Below, piece by piece: positions 1 through 8,591 of a stretch of DNA of 64,000 nucleotides. The notes under the pieces were generated by a model that saw only the letters and a program-made list of their open reading frames with translations, made no database searches and had not been told where the DNA came from. This stretch comes from Bradyrhizobium sp. AUGA SZCCT0158. GTDB taxonomy: Bacteria; Pseudomonadota; Alphaproteobacteria; Rhizobiales; Xanthobacteraceae. The stretch is taken from contig NZ_JAFCME010000026.1 in the NCBI RefSeq assembly GCF_018130065.1, positions 1-64,000 on the forward strand. Reading direction: 5' to 3'. Position 1 is the first letter of the stretch. The number at the start of each line of letters is the position of its first letter. The translations under genes and the position numbers were made by a program.

Positions 1-259
1 GGCGCGCCCCGCGCCAGCCTTGAGGCCGGCCGATCGCCGGTTTACTTCAGCACAGTTGCTCTGAGTGGGACGGGATGCGGAGGATGTAATCGGTGATTTG
101 GGGGTGGCGTCAAGGATTATTTCTGGAAATCGTAATTAGTCGGCGCCCCTAATCTAGGCAACTACCAACTGATGAGGCGCGGCGCTTCGCTCGCGTTGCA
201 TAGTGGGCTTGGGTCGCTATAGTGAAAACTACAAGAAGCCGTTGGGCGACAAGGGGAAA
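1..259. other. Region upstream of hsdR, no gene seen
   Basis: No reading frame or RNA gene here that I can support. An AAGGGG purine run at 251-256 just precedes the hsdR ATG at 260 and is the probable ribosome binding site, although the spacing is short. The same frame is open further upstream to 203, but without a better start signal. Confidence 0.5.
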
Positions 260-1898
260 ATGAACAAGCGGGGCCTCACCGAACGCGATATCTGTACAAA
301 ATTCATCCTGCCTGCCGTCAAGCGCGCGGGCTGGGACGAAATGTTGCAGGTTCGGGAGGAGGTTTACTTCACCAAAGGCCAGATCATCGTCCGCGGCAAG
401 CTGGTGACGCGCGGAAAAGCGAAGAAGGCTGACGTCGTCCTCTATTACAAGCCGAACATCCCGATCGCATTGATCGAGGCCAAAGATAACAAGCACAGCG
501 TCGGCGACGGCATGCAGCAGGGCCTCGACTATGCGGCGACGCTAAATGTTCCGTTCGTCTTCTCGTCGAACGGTGACGGCTTCCTGTTCCATGACCGTAC
601 AAGCGCAAGTGGTATCAAGGAATCGAACCTCGGCCTTGATGACTTTCCATCGCCCGCCGATCTCTGGGCGCGCTATTGCGCATGGAGGGGCATCAACACC
701 GAGGCCGAACAGATCGTTCTTCAGGATTACTACGACGACGGCAGCGGAGAGGCAAAACGCTACTATCAGGTCAACGCAATCAACGCGACAATCGAAGCTA
801 TCGCCAAAGGCCAGGATCGCGTCTTGATCGTGATGGCGACCGGGAGCGGCAAAACGCGGACGGCGTTTCAGATAATCTGGCGGCTGTGGAAGGCCGGCCG
901 CAAGAAACGCATCCTTTTTCTCGCCGATCGCAATGTGCTCATCGACCAGACGATGATGAACGACTTTCGTCCATTCGGCCCGGTAATGGCGAAGCTCTCG
1001 ACCAACGCCAAGACAATCGAACGGCAGGACGGGACCGAAGTCGATTTGACCCTGGCACTCGACAGGAAGCGCCGGATCGATACCGCATTCGAGGTCTATC
1101 TTGGACTTTACCAAGCCATTACCGGACCTGAGGAGCACCAGAAGCTCTATAAGGAGTTCTCGAAGGAGTTCTTCGATCTGATTGTTATCGATGAGTGTCA
1201 CCGCGGTAGCGCGGCTGCGGACTCGGCATGGCGGGAAATCCTTACCCATTTTTCCAGCGCCACGCAGCTCGGCCTTACCGCCACACCGAAAGAAACTGAG
1301 TACATTTCGAACACCGACTATTTCGGCGAGCCGGTATTCACCTATTCGCTCAAGGACGGGATCAGCGACGGGTTCCTAGCGCCGTACAAAGTCATCAAGG
1401 TTCATATTGATCGCGACGTGGAAGGCTACCGCCCGCAACTGGGCCAACTCGATCGTTCCGGCGCGGAGGTCGAGGATCGGATCTACAATGCCAGAGATTT
1501 CGACCGAACCCTGGTGCTGGATGACCGTACCAAACTAACGGCCCGGAAGATTACGGAGTTCCTCAAGGAAAGCGGCGACCGTTTCCAGAAGACCATCGTT
1601 TTCTGTGTCGATGAAGAGCACGCCGCGCGGATGCGGCATCCGCGAACGAGCCGATAACGTCAAGAAGCGAGACGTGTTCACCAAATATGGCCCGCAAGCG
1701 CGCGCCGTGCTTGACGCCTTGCTCGAAAAATACAGTGACGAAGGCGTTCTTGGTCTCGACGACACCAACGTGCTGAGGGTAACACCCTTCACCACCATGG
1801 GCAGCGTCGTTCAGCTCATCAACGCGTTCGGTGGCAAGCAGGGCTTTGAAAAGGCCGTCCGTGAACTGCAGGGCGCTCTCTATCAGGAAGTAGTTTAG
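260..1898 (+). pseudogene. hsdR: Type I restriction enzyme R subunit, internally deleted and frameshifted
   Basis: HsdR is the ATP-driven translocase and nuclease subunit of a type I restriction enzyme. The first piece (ATG 260 to stop 1657, 465 residues) shows the nuclease ExK signature (D58, E73-x-K75), Walker A ATGSGKT at 193-199, DECH at 311-314 and TATPK at 340-344. It ends just after the motif TIVFCVDEEHAARMR. The extreme C-terminus of the same family (VKKRDVFTKYGPQARAV onward) follows in another frame, about 1650-1898. The second RecA-like helicase domain that should lie between is absent, roughly 200-300 residues by comparison with the family. The gene therefore looks dead. The junction sits in an 8-bp inverted repeat (1626-1644). 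hsdM begins one base after the stop, so the operon layout is preserved. Confidence 0.88.
1626..1644. repeat. Inverted repeat at the hsdR deletion junction
   Basis: Perfect 8-bp arms CGCGGATG (1626-1633) and CATCCGCG (1637-1644) separated by CGG. The reading frame of hsdR jumps from the motif IV region to the C-terminus at exactly this place, so the repeat marks, and may have promoted, the deletion. Confidence 0.7.
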
Positions 1899-1899
1899 G

Positions 1900-3355
1900 A
1901 TGATCGTTCGTACCACCGTCAAATCCATCCAGGACATCATGCGCCAGGACGTCGGCGTCGATGGAGATGCGCAGCGCATCAGCCAGTTGACCTGGATGTT
2001 CTTCCTGAAGATCATCAGATGATCAGGATCAGGAACTGGAACTGACGAGAGACGGCTACCGTTCGCCGCTACCGAAGAAATTGCAATGGCGCAATTGGGC
2101 GGCGGACCCCGAGGGCATCACCGGCCAAGCACTACTTGATTTCATCAACGATGAACTTTTCCCCGCGCTCAAGGGGTTGCCGCTTTCAACAAAGCCAGGC
2201 GACCGACGTCGCGTCGTGCGCGATGTGTTCGAAGACGCCTACAACTACATGAAATCCGGCCAGTTGCTTCGGCAGGTGGTCAACAAAATCAATCAGGTCG
2301 ATTTCAACAATCTCGACGAACGCCGCCACTTCGGCGAATTCTACGAACAATTGCTGAACGACCTGCAATCGGCCGGCAATGCGGGTGAATATTACACGCC
2401 GCGCGCCGTCACCGCCTTCATGGTCGACCGCATCGACCCGCGTCCCGGCGAAACCCTGTTTGATCCCGCCTGCGGCACCGGCGGCTTTCTCACCTGCGCC
2501 ATCCGCCACATGGAGACGAACTACGTCAAGACGCCCAAGCAACACGAAAAAATGCAGGGCGCGTTGCGAGCGGTGGAGAAGAAGCAACTTCCGCACATGC
2601 TCTGCGTCACCAACATGCTACTGCACGGCGTCGAAGATCCGAGCTTCGTACGCCACGACAACACGCTGGCCCGACCGCTGATTTCTTGGAGCAAGGATGA
2701 GCGCGTCGATATTGTGCTCACAAATCCGCCATTCGGAGGTCGCGAGGAAGACGGCATCGAGAACAATTTCCCGACCTTCCGAACCAAGGAGACGGCCGAT
2801 CTGTTCCTTGCTCTGATAGTTCGCCTGCTCAAGGCAGACGGCCGCGCCGCCGTAGTGCTGCCCGATGGCACGCTGTTCGGCGAGGGCGTCAAGACGCGGC
2901 TCAAGGAACACCTGATGGAGGAGTGCAACCTTCACACCATTGTTCGGCTGCCCAATTCGGTGTTCAAGCCTTATGCGTCTATCGGCACCAATCTCTTGTT
3001 CTTCGAGAAGGGCGCACCGACAAAAGACATCTGGTTCTACGAACACCGCGTGCCAGAAGGCCAGAAAGCCTATTCGATGACCAAGCCGATCCGGCTGGAG
3101 TATTTCCAGGACTGCATCGATTGGTGGGGTGGTAACGAGCGGAAGGGGCGCAAACAGACGCCTCAAGCATGGAGGGTGAACGCAGAGGATATTAGGGCGC
3201 GCGGCTACAACCTCGACGTCAAGAATCCGCATAGCGTGGCTGATGACCACGGCGACCCGGAAACGCTGCTGGCCGATCTGGCGAAAGCCGAGGCCGAGGC
3301 CGCGGGCTTGCGCAATCAGTTGAAAGCAATCTTGGCCGAGGCACTCGCCCGATGA
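1900..3355 (+). pseudogene. hsdM: Type I modification methyltransferase M subunit, frameshifted near the N-terminus
   Basis: HsdM supplies the N6-adenine methyltransferase of a type I system. ATG 1900 opens a 40-codon N-terminal piece (MIVRTTVKSIQDIMRQ onward) that hits TGA at 2020-2022. Removing one A at 2017 restores DDQDQELELTRDGYRS and joins the frame that runs to 3355, giving about 484 residues, a normal HsdM length. The downstream part carries the AdoMet motif DPACGTGGF (codons near 2462-2490) and the catalytic NPPF motif (near 2723). If the insertion is real, only an N-truncated protein could be made, for example from TTG 2081. The extra A lies at the centre of a GATCATC/GATGATC inverted repeat (2010-2024). 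A sequencing error cannot be excluded. It overlaps hsdS by ATGA. Confidence 0.85.
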
Positions 3356-5073
3356 ATGCTAAACGCCTGTTGGCGCATTATGAGCAGATCGCCGATGCGC
3401 CGGATGCCATTGCCCACCTGCGCCGCTTCATTCTCAATTTAGCCGTGCGCGGCAAGCTCGTGCAGCAAGACTCGACCGAGGAGCCGGCGTCGGAATTGCT
3501 GAAGCGGATTGCGAACGAAAAAGCGCGGCTTGATCGAAAGGAGCGCACGAAGCGCGAATCGAGAAACCTCATTGACGATGCAGAGCCCGTTGTACTCCCG
3601 AAGGGATGGGCATTAGCACCGCTGGCAGACCTCGTCACAGTCCTGAATGGCCGTGCTTACAAACAGCATGAACTACTGAGTGCCGGCATGCCCGTTCTTC
3701 GCGTGGGCAATCTGTTTACGTCGGATCGTTGGTATTACTCAACTCTGCAGCTAGAGGAAGACAAGTATTGTGACAAGGGCGATCTGATTTTTGCTTGGTC
3801 GGCCTCGTTCGGCCCATTCATTTGGAGTGGTGAGAAGGTCATCTACCACTATCATATTTGGAAGCTTCCGCTTCATAGCGAAGCCGACCTCAACAAGCTC
3901 TATCTATACAACTTTCTTCTTCAAAAGACGCGCGAGATCAAAGAGGCTGGTCACGGCATTTCGATGATCCACATGACAAAGGAGAAGATGGAACTAATTC
4001 AAGTTCCGCTCCCACCTCTAGCCGAGCAACACCGCATCGTCGCCAAGATCGATGAGTTGATGGCGTTGTGCGATCAGCTGGAGGCGGCGCGGGCAACCCG
4101 CGAGGCGGTGCGCGACAGACTAGCGGCGGCGAGCCTCGTCCGCCTCAACGCGCCGGAGTGCGAAACTTTTCAAGTAGACGGCCGCTTCGCCCTCGACGTG
4201 CTCCCCGCCCTAACCGCGCGTCCCGACCAGATAAAGCTACTCCGCCAAACCATCCTCAACCTCGCCGTTCGCGGCAAACTCGTGACGCGGAATGCGGAGG
4301 ACGAACCCGCGGCGGAATTGGTGAAGCGAATCGCGAAGGAGAAGTTACGGCTGCTTAACGCGGGTGAGATCAAGAAAGAGAAGGCAGTTGATCTGATTAC
4401 GAGTGAGAATCAGCCATTTGATCTTCCGCAAGAATGGTCGTGGGTGCGCCTTGATTCTCTCTCGCGGCTGATCACTAAGGGGTCATCTCCGAAGTGGCAG
4501 GGCGTCGACTACGTGAACGCTGATGAAGGAATTCTCTTCATCACCAGTGAAAATGTCGGGAACCAGCAGCTTAGGAAATTGGATGATCTGAAGTATGTCG
4601 AAAGCCGCTTTCGCGATATCGAACCAAGATCAATGTTGAAGCGTGGCGACATTCTGATGAATTTAGTCGGCGCTTCCATTGGGCGTACCGCGGTTTATGA
4701 TTTGGATTTGGAGGCAAACATCAACCAAGCAGTAGCACTAGTCCGCTTGGTCGAAATTTCAGAAGGACCATTGGTTCGGTATCTCCTACAATACTTCAAC
4801 TCGCCAGCGGCGATTGACTTTATGCTCGGTTCGCGGGTCATCACCGCACAACCAAATATGAGTCTGGCCGATGCGAGAAAGTTTCCAATTCCCCTCCCAC
4901 CCCTCGCGGAACAACACCGTATCGTCGCCAAGGTCGATACGCTGATGGCTCTGTGCGACCAGCTGGAGGCGAGCCTCGCCGCCACCGCCGCCACTCGCCG
5001 CCGCCTGCTCGAGGCGCTGCTGGCCGAAGCCCTAGCGCCGACGGAGGCTCGCAAATACGAAGCTGCAGAATGA
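3352..5073 (+). CDS. hsdS: Type I restriction-modification specificity subunit
   Basis: HsdS gives a type I enzyme its DNA target. The 573-residue protein has the classic duplicated layout. A conserved helix block (LNLAVRGKLV near residues 27-36 and again near 301-310) precedes each target recognition domain, and a closing block (AEQHRIVAK near 224 and 519) follows each one, including MALCDQLEA at both ends. The ATG overlaps the hsdM stop (ATGA), indicating translational coupling. The gene itself is intact, but its partners are damaged: hsdR has a large deletion and hsdM a frameshift. The locus is therefore probably non-functional unless M is rescued by reinitiation or a second copy elsewhere. 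Recognition sequence cannot be read from the protein. Confidence 0.93.
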   Translation: MNAKRLLAHYEQIADAPDAIAHLRRFILNLAVRGKLVQQDSTEEPASELLKRIANEKARLDRKERTKRESRNLIDDAEPVVLPKGWALAPLADLVTVLNGRAYKQHELLSAGMPVLRVGNLFTSDRWYYSTLQLEEDKYCDKGDLIFAWSASFGPFIWSGEKVIYHYHIWKLPLHSEADLNKLYLYNFLLQKTREIKEAGHGISMIHMTKEKMELIQVPLPPLAEQHRIVAKIDELMALCDQLEAARATREAVRDRLAAASLVRLNAPECETFQVDGRFALDVLPALTARPDQIKLLRQTILNLAVRGKLVTRNAEDEPAAELVKRIAKEKLRLLNAGEIKKEKAVDLITSENQPFDLPQEWSWVRLDSLSRLITKGSSPKWQGVDYVNADEGILFITSENVGNQQLRKLDDLKYVESRFRDIEPRSMLKRGDILMNLVGASIGRTAVYDLDLEANINQAVALVRLVEISEGPLVRYLLQYFNSPAAIDFMLGSRVITAQPNMSLADARKFPIPLPPLAEQHRIVAKVDTLMALCDQLEASLAATAATRRRLLEALLAEALAPTEARKYEAAE

Positions 5074-5114
5074 ACTACCCGCTCAAGTTTGCCGATTAGA
5101 CGTCCAAGACGCGG

Positions 5115-5137
5115 ATGCCCGGGTCAAGCCCGGGCAT
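5115..5137. repeat. Palindromic intergenic repeat between convergent genes
   Basis: Arms ATGCCCGGG (5115-5123) and CCCGGGCAT (5129-5137) around a TCAAG loop. It lies in the 97-bp gap between hsdS and the convergent adenosine kinase gene, so it could act as a bidirectional transcription stop. It resembles other CCGGGCAT elements in this window (25668, 33216). Confidence 0.7.
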
Positions 5138-5170
5138 GACGGGCTGAGAGGTCACGGCCTCCTAGAAAGC

Positions 5171-6172
5171 CTAAACCGGCAACCCGTTCTTCTGCGCCAA
5201 TTCCTTCAGCGAAACCTGCGGCCTTGCGCCGATGTGCTGGATCACCTCAGCCGCCGCGAGGGCGCCGAGGCGGCCGGAATTTTCGTGGCCGGCATTGCGG
5301 ACGAGGCCGAACAGGAAACCGGCGGCGAACAGATCGCCGGCGCCTGTCGTGTCGACGAGTTTCGTGATCGGGAAGGCCGGCACCGCGACGACGCCGTCCC
5401 TGGACGCCACGACGCAGCCCTTCTCGCTGCGGGTGACGATGCCGAGTTTGGTGTCGGCGCGCAGTTGTTTTAGCGCGGCATCGAAATCCGAAGTTTCGTA
5501 CAGGGATTGCAGTTCGGCCTCGTTGGCGAACACCAGGTCGACGGTGCCCTTGCGCATCAGGTCGAGAAATTCGTCGCGGTAACGGCCGACGCAGAACGAA
5601 TCCGACAGGGTCAGCGCGACCTGACGGCCGGCGCCATGGGCGATGGTCGCCGCCTTGACGAAGGCTTCCTTGGCGTTTTTGGGATCCCAGAGATAGCCTT
5701 CGAGATAGATGATGCTGGAGGCCGCAATCTGCGCCGCGTCGATATCGTCGGGCATCAATTCCTGCGCCGCACCGAGATAGGTGTTCATGGTGCGCTCGCC
5801 GTCCGGCGTCACCAGGATGTAGGAACAGCCGGTTGCGGGGCCGCCGCTTGCCGCTTTGGTTTCGAATGCGACGCCGGCGGCGCGGATGTCATGGGTGTAG
5901 AGGCCGCCGATCTGATCGTCGCGCACCTTGCCGACATAGGCGGCGCGCGCGCCGAGATTGGCGATGCCGACGATGGTGTTGGCGGCCGATCCCCCGGACA
6001 TTTCGGTGGCCGGGCCCATATCGGCGTAGATCGCCGTGGCACGCGCCTCGTCGATCAGCGCCATGCCGCCCTTGGTCATGCCATGGCGGCCGAGAAAGGC
6101 CTCGTCGGTCTGCACCAGCACGTCGAAAATCGCATTGCCGATCCCGAGAACGTCATATTTTGCGTCGGCCAT
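5171..6172 (-). CDS. PfkB-family carbohydrate kinase, adenosine kinase type
   Basis: A sugar/nucleoside kinase of the ribokinase (PfkB) fold, most like bacterial adenosine kinases, which convert adenosine to AMP in purine salvage. The 333-residue protein has the N-terminal substrate motif GGSAANT (60-66) and the C-terminal PfkB signature DTTGAGDLFAAGF beginning at residue 274, with the catalytic aspartate at about 280. ATG 6172 gives the normal family N-terminus. The gene stands alone, convergent with hsdS, with a palindromic repeat in the gap. The substrate is inferred from overall resemblance, and another PfkB substrate remains possible. Confidence 0.85.
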   Translation of the reverse strand: MADAKYDVLGIGNAIFDVLVQTDEAFLGRHGMTKGGMALIDEARATAIYADMGPATEMSGGSAANTIVGIANLGARAAYVGKVRDDQIGGLYTHDIRAAGVAFETKAASGGPATGCSYILVTPDGERTMNTYLGAAQELMPDDIDAAQIAASSIIYLEGYLWDPKNAKEAFVKAATIAHGAGRQVALTLSDSFCVGRYRDEFLDLMRKGTVDLVFANEAELQSLYETSDFDAALKQLRADTKLGIVTRSEKGCVVASRDGVVAVPAFPITKLVDTTGAGDLFAAGFLFGLVRNAGHENSGRLGALAAAEVIQHIGARPQVSLKELAQKNGLPV

Positions 6173-6340
6173 CTCACCGTCCTGTTGCAGCCATCATGAA
6201 GGGCGGGGCCTATCACGGCTGGCGCAAGGCGTGAACCCATAAATGGCGTGAATCGATAGATTCAGGTGGGCCGGCCGATATCCGCTTTGCACGATAAGAG
6301 GGCCGTATCCGCCGGGAAGTCAGGCCGCCAACGAAGGGCG
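6173..6340. other. Intergenic region between two minus-strand genes
   Basis: No gene. It contains GGCCGATATCCGCTTTG at 6273-6289. A copy with one mismatch occurs in the same orientation at 8445-8461, beyond the other end of the following two-gene block. Confidence 0.4.
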
Positions 6341-7444
6341 CTATCGCAGCGGCATGACAAAGGTGAAGCGGGTTTCCTCCGCCGTCGATGTCACGTTAAG
6401 CGAACCCTCGTGCGCCTTTGCGATCTGCGACGCGATGTGCAGGCCGAGGCCAAGGCCCTGCCGGCTGGCGCGAACCTCGCCGCGGAAGAACGGCTCAAAC
6501 AGCTTCTCCATTGCGGCCTCGGGTATCGGCTCGCCGCCGTTGGCGACCGACAATTTGAACAGCCCGTCCTCCGTCACCGCGCGGACGCGCACCGGCTCGT
6601 TGGTCGCGCCGTGGCTGAGCGCGTTGCCGACCAGATTGGAAACCAGCTGTCCAATCCGGATTCGATCGCAATTGACGGGAGCGTCGATGGCATAGACGGC
6701 TTCGATCTGGCGCCCCGGCGACGACAGCCGCAATTCGTCGATCACCTGATGCAGCATCTGTTCCACGGGTGCGTTGGCATTGCGGGCCAGGACAATGCCG
6801 CCGCCGAGCCGCCCTCGCGCAAAATCGAGCACGTTGTCGATCAGCCCGGCCATCCGCATCACGGTGGTCTCCAGCATCGCCAGGATCTGGTGCTGCTTTT
6901 CCGTGGTCGCGTCCCGTCCCAGAATGCGCGCGCCGGCGCTGATCGATGCCAGCGGGTTGCGCAGGTCATGCCCCAGCACCGCGATGAACTGCTCGCGCAA
7001 TTCGGAATTCTCACGCTCGCGCGCAAGGCCCGTGGCGGCCATGTCGCGCGCTTCCAGAAGCCCCCGCTCATATAGTCTTCGATCGACGGCCTTGATCAGG
7101 GCAATGCGCGTGAACAGGGTCTTTCCGCCGGCATCCCGGCCATCGGTGGCGCTCGCAATCATCTGCAGATGCTCGCCGCTTGCTGTCACCATGTCGATGG
7201 CGAAGCCGTCGAAGAAGCCCTGCATCCTGAGCAGCGGCGCGATGTGGGTTTCGTAGTAGATGCGGCCCGCCATGTTGAGGAAGCCAGAGAGCGGCTTGCC
7301 GATCATTTGATCTGATGTGTGGCCCGTCCAGCCAAGCAGCGTCCGGTTCACACGCGCGATACGGCCGTTGGTCAGCAGCGTGACATAGCCGCAGGGGGCA
7401 TTGTCGAACATGTCCTCGAAATCATCGATGCGGGGACTGTCCAC
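6341..7444 (-). CDS. PAS-domain sensor histidine kinase paired with the RsbQ-like hydrolase
   Basis: A soluble sensor kinase of about 367 residues. A PAS domain (about 10-110, starting with the DMFDNAPCGYVTLL region) precedes a HisKA segment whose phosphoacceptor is the histidine of LGHDLRNPL (about residue 159). An HATPase domain follows with the N box NLVGNALSHG and a G box GLGLGLHIAS. No transmembrane segment is seen. I place the start at GTG 7444, nine bases after the hydrolase stop; the frame is open further upstream but would then overlap that gene. No strong Shine-Dalgarno is visible, so the start is uncertain and coupling to the hydrolase is likely. No response regulator is adjacent. 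By analogy with RsbQ/RsbP, the PAS domain may sense a product made by the hydrolase; this is inference. Confidence 0.85.
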   Translation of the reverse strand: MDSPRIDDFEDMFDNAPCGYVTLLTNGRIARVNRTLLGWTGHTSDQMIGKPLSGFLNMAGRIYYETHIAPLLRMQGFFDGFAIDMVTASGEHLQMIASATDGRDAGGKTLFTRIALIKAVDRRLYERGLLEARDMAATGLARERENSELREQFIAVLGHDLRNPLASISAGARILGRDATTEKQHQILAMLETTVMRMAGLIDNVLDFARGRLGGGIVLARNANAPVEQMLHQVIDELRLSSPGRQIEAVYAIDAPVNCDRIRIGQLVSNLVGNALSHGATNEPVRVRAVTEDGLFKLSVANGGEPIPEAAMEKLFEPFFRGEVRASRQGLGLGLHIASQIAKAHEGSLNVTSTAEETRFTFVMPLR

Positions 7445-7452
7445 CGCGCCAC

Positions 7453-8241
7453 TCAGACGAACGTCTTCATGGCGGCGATCACTTCGTCGGGAGCGCTCAA
7501 ATTGGGGCAATGCCCGGTAGCCTCCAGTATGATGAATTCGCTGCCCGGAATGCCGCGGTGAACAAACTCTCCAACCTCCTTCGCGGCGATGATGTCCTCG
7601 CTGCATTGTAATATCAGCGTTGGAATATCGACCTTGGCCAGGTCGGCACGATTGTCCGATTTGAAGGTGACGCGGGCGAACGCCTTGGCGATTTCGGGAT
7701 CGGTTCGGCAGAAGCTGTTGGTCAGCTCTTCGCCGAGTTCAGGGCGATCCGGATTGCCCATGATCGCCGGCGCCATCTGGGCCGACCATCCCATGTGGTT
7801 GGAATCAAGAAACTGCAGTAGTTCCTCGATCTGCTGTTCGCTGAATCCGCCGACGTAACCGTCGTCGTCCATGTACCGGGCGGAAGGTCCGACCATGACA
7901 AGCTTGCCAAACATGCCGGGCGCCTTCTGCACCGCCAGCGCGCCGATCATGCTGCTCACCGAGTGCCCGACGAAAACGGCATCCTTCATCCCGAGTTCGC
8001 GGCCGATCTCGACGACGTCGTCGGCATAGCCCGCAAGCGTCGCATATTTCGATTTGTCGTAGGCCTTGAGGTCGGAGCCGCCGGCGCCGACGTGATCGAA
8101 CAGCACGGTCTTGAAATCTTCCGCGAAGGCCGGCTCCACAAACCGCCACATGTTCTGGTCGCAGCCAAAACCGTGGGCGAAGACCATCGCCTTCTCACCC
8201 GTCCCGCGGACGCGGACGTTATTTCGTGCAACGACGCTCAT
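7453..8241 (-). CDS. rsbQ: RsbQ-like alpha/beta hydrolase
   Basis: An alpha/beta hydrolase of 262 residues that closely follows RsbQ of Bacillus subtilis, the hydrolase needed for energy-stress signalling through the PAS protein RsbP. The triad is visible at S94 (GHSVSS), D216 (CSEDI) and H244 (TGHCPN), nearly the RsbQ numbering. Segments such as FAHGFGCDQNMW, LFDHVGAGGSDLKAYD and LVMVGPSARY match RsbQ as I remember it. I chose ATG 8241 (MSVVARNNVR) because it gives the family N-terminus and has AGGA close upstream; an open frame extends to 8427 without support. The PAS kinase gene follows after only eight bases, which supports a signalling pair. The ligand is unknown. Confidence 0.87.
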   Translation of the reverse strand: MSVVARNNVRVRGTGEKAMVFAHGFGCDQNMWRFVEPAFAEDFKTVLFDHVGAGGSDLKAYDKSKYATLAGYADDVVEIGRELGMKDAVFVGHSVSSMIGALAVQKAPGMFGKLVMVGPSARYMDDDGYVGGFSEQQIEELLQFLDSNHMGWSAQMAPAIMGNPDRPELGEELTNSFCRTDPEIAKAFARVTFKSDNRADLAKVDIPTLILQCSEDIIAAKEVGEFVHRGIPGSEFIILEATGHCPNLSAPDEVIAAMKTFV

Positions 8242-8591
8242 ATCCTGCACCCGTCTGCCATTCGCCGCGAGGCTATCACCATTGCTTCCGCGCGCGCCAC
8301 TCACCCCGGCGGACAGCAATCGAATGAGTTCGCGCTGGATTGCATGGAACCCGAGACCCCTGACGTAAATGCTGTTGGACGCCCGGTGCCCGATCGTCAC
8401 AAGGTCAGCCAGCGGTCGTAACCCCATACAACTTCAGATCGGCAGGCCGATGTCCGCTTTGAAGCGCCGGGCTGACTCAATGCCGGACCAGCGCCATTGC
8501 CGCCGGTTGTCTCACCCAGCCCTGACTTGCACATGCACACCCCATTTGATCCAGTACGGCGAGCGCATCGGACCAGCGCAGGGAGCAATGA
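8242..8591. other. Divergent promoter region between rsbQ-like and antiporter genes
   Basis: About 350 bp with no gene I can support. It must hold the promoters for the minus-strand signalling pair and the plus-strand antiporter. GGCCGATGTCCGCTTTG at 8445-8461 nearly repeats 6273-6289. An AGGGAG ribosome binding site for the antiporter is at about 8580-8585. Confidence 0.4.

Noticed and set aside
1605..1898. Independent small gene after hsdR
   Set aside because: Its sequence is the normal C-terminus of HsdR in another frame, so it is part of the broken gene.
8242..8427. Longer N-terminus for the RsbQ-like gene
   Set aside because: The added residues have no likeness to RsbQ, and ATG 8241 gives the family N-terminus and triad numbering.
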